Below, in pieces: positions 61,859 through 64,000 of a stretch of DNA of 64,000 bases (positions are counted from its first letter, which is position 1; every line of letters begins with the position of its first letter). The notes under the pieces were generated by a model that saw nothing but the letters and a program-made list of their open reading frames with translations, ran no database searches and was not told where the DNA came from. A program made the translations under genes and the position numbers. Location: NCBI RefSeq assembly GCF_010894435.1, contig NZ_JAAIXZ010000035.1:1-64000 (forward strand). The letters run 5' to 3'. This stretch comes from Pyxidicoccus trucidator. GTDB lineage: Bacteria; Myxococcota; Myxococcia; Myxococcales; Myxococcaceae.

Positions 61859-62343
61859 GCGCCAGAAGCAGCGGAATCACCACCTGGCGTCGCGTGCCGG
61901 GGCGTCGGAAGAGCCGGTGCTGGATGCGAGGGGGCGGGAGCACCTCGCCACCCTGCTGGATGGGTTTGTACCGATGCGGTGCATTGCAGGACCGTGCCAG
62001 GTGGCAGTTGGGTTCGGGACAAGATCATCAAAACATTTCAATGACGTGGCGCGGCCCCTTCAACAGGACCTCATCCCACCTGATGGTCTGCGATTTCCGC
62101 TGATTCCAAATCGAATTGCTGCCTGGTCACATGAGGGATTTATTCATTGTGGCGATGGAAGTCGTTGATTTACCTCGACAAAGAATCAGCGGCAGCGAGC
62201 GCTAACAATTTCTTGTGCATCACTTTCCCCCGCGCCGGCTCATCACATTCGACGGTGAAGGGCAGGCCGCGCAGCCGATGCACGGCTGGGCCCGGCGCCG
62301 TCGAGTCCAACACGTCGGTTGGCCACAACCATGGAGGGGAAGA
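61859..62343. other. Intergenic, AT-richer stretch
   Basis: No gene I can support lies in this 485-bp region. From about 62020 to 62230 the base composition is clearly more AT-rich than the rest of the window (for example ATCAAAACATTTCAATGACG and GATTTATTCATTG). A short open frame at 61782-62168 gives HLATLLDGFVPMRCIAGPC-type sequence with no family match. It probably holds decayed DNA plus the promoter of the next lipoprotein gene. Confidence 0.4.
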
Positions 62344-63153
62344 ATGCGAGTTCGGGGATTGGTGTGCCGTAGCGTGTGGAGTGCAGCCCTGTTCGGGTCG
62401 CTCCTGGCGGGATGCGGGGGCGAGACTGGCGTCAACAGTGAGGCTTCGGAGTCGTCGGAAGCCGAGGCCGTGTTCGAAGGAGCCGTGCCTGTTGCTGACG
62501 AGCGGAACGCAGCGGATGATGGCCCCGGGTCAATTGTCGCGGGACAGGTTCACTCGGCATCCACGTCCTGCGCGAGCAGCATCTTGACGTGGAGCCAGCC
62601 GCGAACGGCCTGGAACTCCAATGTGAACACCGCGGGGACCTACTTCTGCGACGCGAGTGCTCCCGGGGCCAGCCATGGCGCCACCCGCGTCTTCTCGGCG
62701 TCCAACGCGGCGCGCACCGGCACGGCCCAGTTCAGATGCGACAATGGCACGTGGGTGTGGGTGAGCGGCACCTGCGACGGAAGGGTCGTCACCACCGCAG
62801 CCGCCTCGGGTACTTCCACCGTGTGCTCCCACGCGGACCCCGTGCGTAGCAAGTGGATCGGCTGGTACCGGGCCGATTTCAAGCGGTGCGCGGATGCCGA
62901 TGGACTCGAGTGGTGGGTCACTCAGTACAACAACAACAACGGTTGCCTGGCGTCCAACAACTACGATGGTTTTGGGACCAAGGACGCCTGCTGGCGCTGG
63001 CATTTCCAAGAGGCCGGGCGTGACTCATACGAGGAGGCCAAATCGACCGGTCACATCTCCTCTACGGACGAGGTCATCCTGTGCGGTCCGAACGCCGCCT
63101 ATCCTTGGATCCACAACGTGACCAACGGAACGCAGTGCAAGTACAAGCCCTGA
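62344..63153 (+). CDS. Lipoprotein with DUF4214-like segment
   Basis: This encodes about 269 residues. The ATG at 62344 has GGAGGGGAAG upstream. The signal RSVWSAALFGSLLAGCGGE gives a lipobox Cys. An acidic linker (ASESSEAEAVFEGAVPVADE) is followed by a beta module with Cys pairs (YFCDASAPGASHGAT, RCDNGTWVWVSGTCDG) and then KWIGWYRADFKRCADADGLEWWVTQYNNNNGC, which resembles a DUF4214 repeat. Eight or more Cys could form disulfides. It lies downstream of the TPR-CHAT gene in the same direction, so it could be a partner or a substrate, but that is inferred only from position. A hairpin follows. Confidence 0.65.
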   Translation: MRVRGLVCRSVWSAALFGSLLAGCGGETGVNSEASESSEAEAVFEGAVPVADERNAADDGPGSIVAGQVHSASTSCASSILTWSQPRTAWNSNVNTAGTYFCDASAPGASHGATRVFSASNAARTGTAQFRCDNGTWVWVSGTCDGRVVTTAAASGTSTVCSHADPVRSKWIGWYRADFKRCADADGLEWWVTQYNNNNGCLASNNYDGFGTKDACWRWHFQEAGRDSYEEAKSTGHISSTDEVILCGPNAAYPWIHNVTNGTQCKYKP

Positions 63154-63181
63154 GTTGTTCTAGCGAGCCTTTTTGAGGTGT

Positions 63182-63208
63182 GAGCCGGCATTCGCTCTCT
63201 GCCGGCTC
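63182..63208 (+). terminator. Hairpin after the lipoprotein gene
   Basis: GAGCCGGCA (63182-63190) pairs with TGCCGGCTC (63200-63208), 29 bases after the stop. Confidence 0.5.
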
Positions 63209-63247
63209 TCATCCCTCGACACGCCCCCGCGCACCTCGCTTCTCGGG

Positions 63248-63283
63248 GGAAGCACCGGGAGCACAGCGCTGCCCGGTGCTTCC
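63248..63283 (-). terminator. Hairpin downstream of the truncated repeat gene
   Basis: A perfect 12-bp stem joins 63248-63259 (GGAAGCACCGGG) and 63272-63283 (CCCGGTGCTTCC), beyond the minus-strand gene that stops at 63350. Confidence 0.55.
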
Positions 63284-63349
63284 GTCCGTGGGGCTCGCGC
63301 TCACGGCGGGTTCAAGCTGGAACACCGCCGAGCGCTCCCGCGTGCCGCG

Positions 63350-63904
63350 TCAGGGGACGCTGGAGTCGGTCAGGACGTAGCTCACCGTCCCGGAGCACGC
63401 GAGGCTGGAGTAGCAACCGGCGCGGACCTCCGACTTGCCGGCGCCGGTGGCCGGCACGAGGTAGGAGATGAACGACAGGTTGCCGCTGCAGTCCTGGTCA
63501 TTCAGCGCCACCTGCGTGCCCGTGCTCCCGTAGAGCCGCAGGAAGGTGTCGCCCACGCCAGAGGCTCCAGGCACCCCGCAGGTGCCGACCTTGAGGCGCT
63601 GACCCGGCCGGAGGTAGACGGGGCGGTTCGTCGTATTGAGGGTGGCGTTGCTGGTGTTGCTGGCGGTGTAGCTGAACGCGCCGCTGATGGTGTAGGCCAC
63701 CGTGCCGCTGCAGGGGTTGTTGGCGAAGCAGCCGGTGCGCACCTGGTACGTGCCCGTCGTGGGCCCGGTGTACGTAATCTTCGAGAGGAGCCCACAGCCG
63801 TCTTCATTCGCCGCGACCTGCGTGTCCGTCAGGCCGAACAGGCGCATGGATGTGTCGCCGGTGGCCGAGGTCCCCACCGTGAGCGTCTCACCGGCGAGCA
63901 GATA
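63350..63904 (-). pseudogene. 5'-truncated Cys-containing PPC-like repeat protein
   Basis: About 185 codons remain. The frame holds two homologous repeats of about 95 residues: NRPVYLRPGQRLKVGTCGVPGASGVGDTFLRLYGSTGTQVALNDQDCSGNLSFISY and RPVYLLAGETLTVGTSATGDTSMRLFGLTDTQVAANEDGCGLLSKITY, each followed by (V/T)RxGC(F/Y)xxxxCSGTV. This pattern is like PPC/beta-sandwich adhesion repeats of exported myxobacterial proteins. No start or signal peptide is present: the only upstream in-frame Met lies in antisense fadJ DNA beyond the junction at 63905. It is therefore the C-terminal part of a gene cut by rearrangement. Confidence 0.7.
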
Positions 63905-64000
63905 CACGGGCCTGTGGTCGGGGCTCGCCCAGCACTTCACGAAGCCCGGCTACACCATCCCCTTCGAGGACATGAAGGAGCGGATGCTGTTCGCCGAGGC
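63905..64000 (+). pseudogene. Second copy of the fadJ 3' part, running off the window
   Basis: The sequence matches 57983-58078 of the fadJ gene with two differences in 96 bases: CCG to TCG (Pro to Ser) and GCG to GCC (silent), giving TGLWSGLAQHFTKPGYTIPFE. It has no fadJ sequence upstream of 63905. The remaining end lies outside the window, so whether it reaches a stop is unknown. Confidence 0.9.

Noticed and set aside
61782..62168. 128-residue frame after the TPR-CHAT gene
   Set aside because: It overlaps the end of the CHAT gene, lacks a ribosome site, and its translation matches no family I can recognise.

Overview
The window is GC-rich, densely coded DNA. It carries repeated C-terminal Cys-rich lipoproteins, a Ser/Thr kinase with a C-terminal PEGA-like tail, a SitA-type lipoprotein toxin and long beta-oxidation genes. 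Together these point to a myxobacterium, most likely family Myxococcaceae (Myxococcus, Corallococcus or Pyxidicoccus). This is inferred from gene content and codon style; no search was run.

Layout. 1-1821: an outer-membrane beta-barrel and a zinc-ribbon membrane protein. 1929-7377: a tightly overlapping three-gene operon of the Wadjet/MksBEF SMC type (jetA-jetB-jetC) with no jetD nuclease beside it. 7516-10442: a periplasmic M16 peptidase pair, one active and one inactive. 10501-18931: mostly housekeeping or envelope genes (PhoD-like phosphatase, alpha/beta hydrolase, MFS exporter, TPR-CapA protein, DoxX, a three-repeat PEGA-like protein). 18955-24038: a competition/stress island with trmN6, an Imm11 immunity gene, a SitA-like lipoprotein with an AHH nuclease end, decayed remnants of a second toxin-immunity-trmN6 unit, and a hipBA pair behind a palindrome-rich promoter. 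24089-31858: a secreted esterase lipoprotein, an iodotyrosine-deiodinase-like nitroreductase, gshB, a Ser/Thr kinase and a two-gene envelope operon. 31875-39136: small hypotheticals, a fibre-like exported protein, a large Cys-rich lipoprotein, a TPR protein, a Gly/Ala-rich protein with an amphipathic tail, and a DUF3592 protein. 39265-42380: an overlapping pair of a gluzincin metallopeptidase and a metallo-beta-lactamase-fold hydrolase. 42456-45220: a membrane SRPBCC protein and a DUF4166-like protein, the latter bracketed by 23-bp inverted repeats. 45510-48169: a Uma2 nuclease and two aldo/keto reductases. 48295-58337: a complete fatty-acid beta-oxidation operon with its own TetR regulator and a near-perfect operator over the first promoter.

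58338-64000 is the most unusual stretch. It holds a gene remnant, an exported TPR-CHAT protease-like protein, a lipoprotein and a Cys-containing repeat protein whose 5' end is cut off. At the cut a second, slightly diverged copy of the 3' part of the fadJ-like gene begins and runs off the window. The segment therefore looks like an accessory cassette flanked by direct copies of the fadJ tail. The sitAI locus shows a similar pattern, with a partial copy of its neighbour trmN6 left beside the toxin.

Working together: the beta-oxidation operon encodes acyl-CoA ligase, two acyl-CoA dehydrogenases, enoyl-CoA hydratase, SDR, thiolase and a bifunctional hydratase/dehydrogenase, probably repressed by the TetR protein. 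Toxin-immunity, HipBA, JetABC, gluzincin-MBL and TPR-CHAT are separate conflict- or defence-like modules interspersed with core metabolism.
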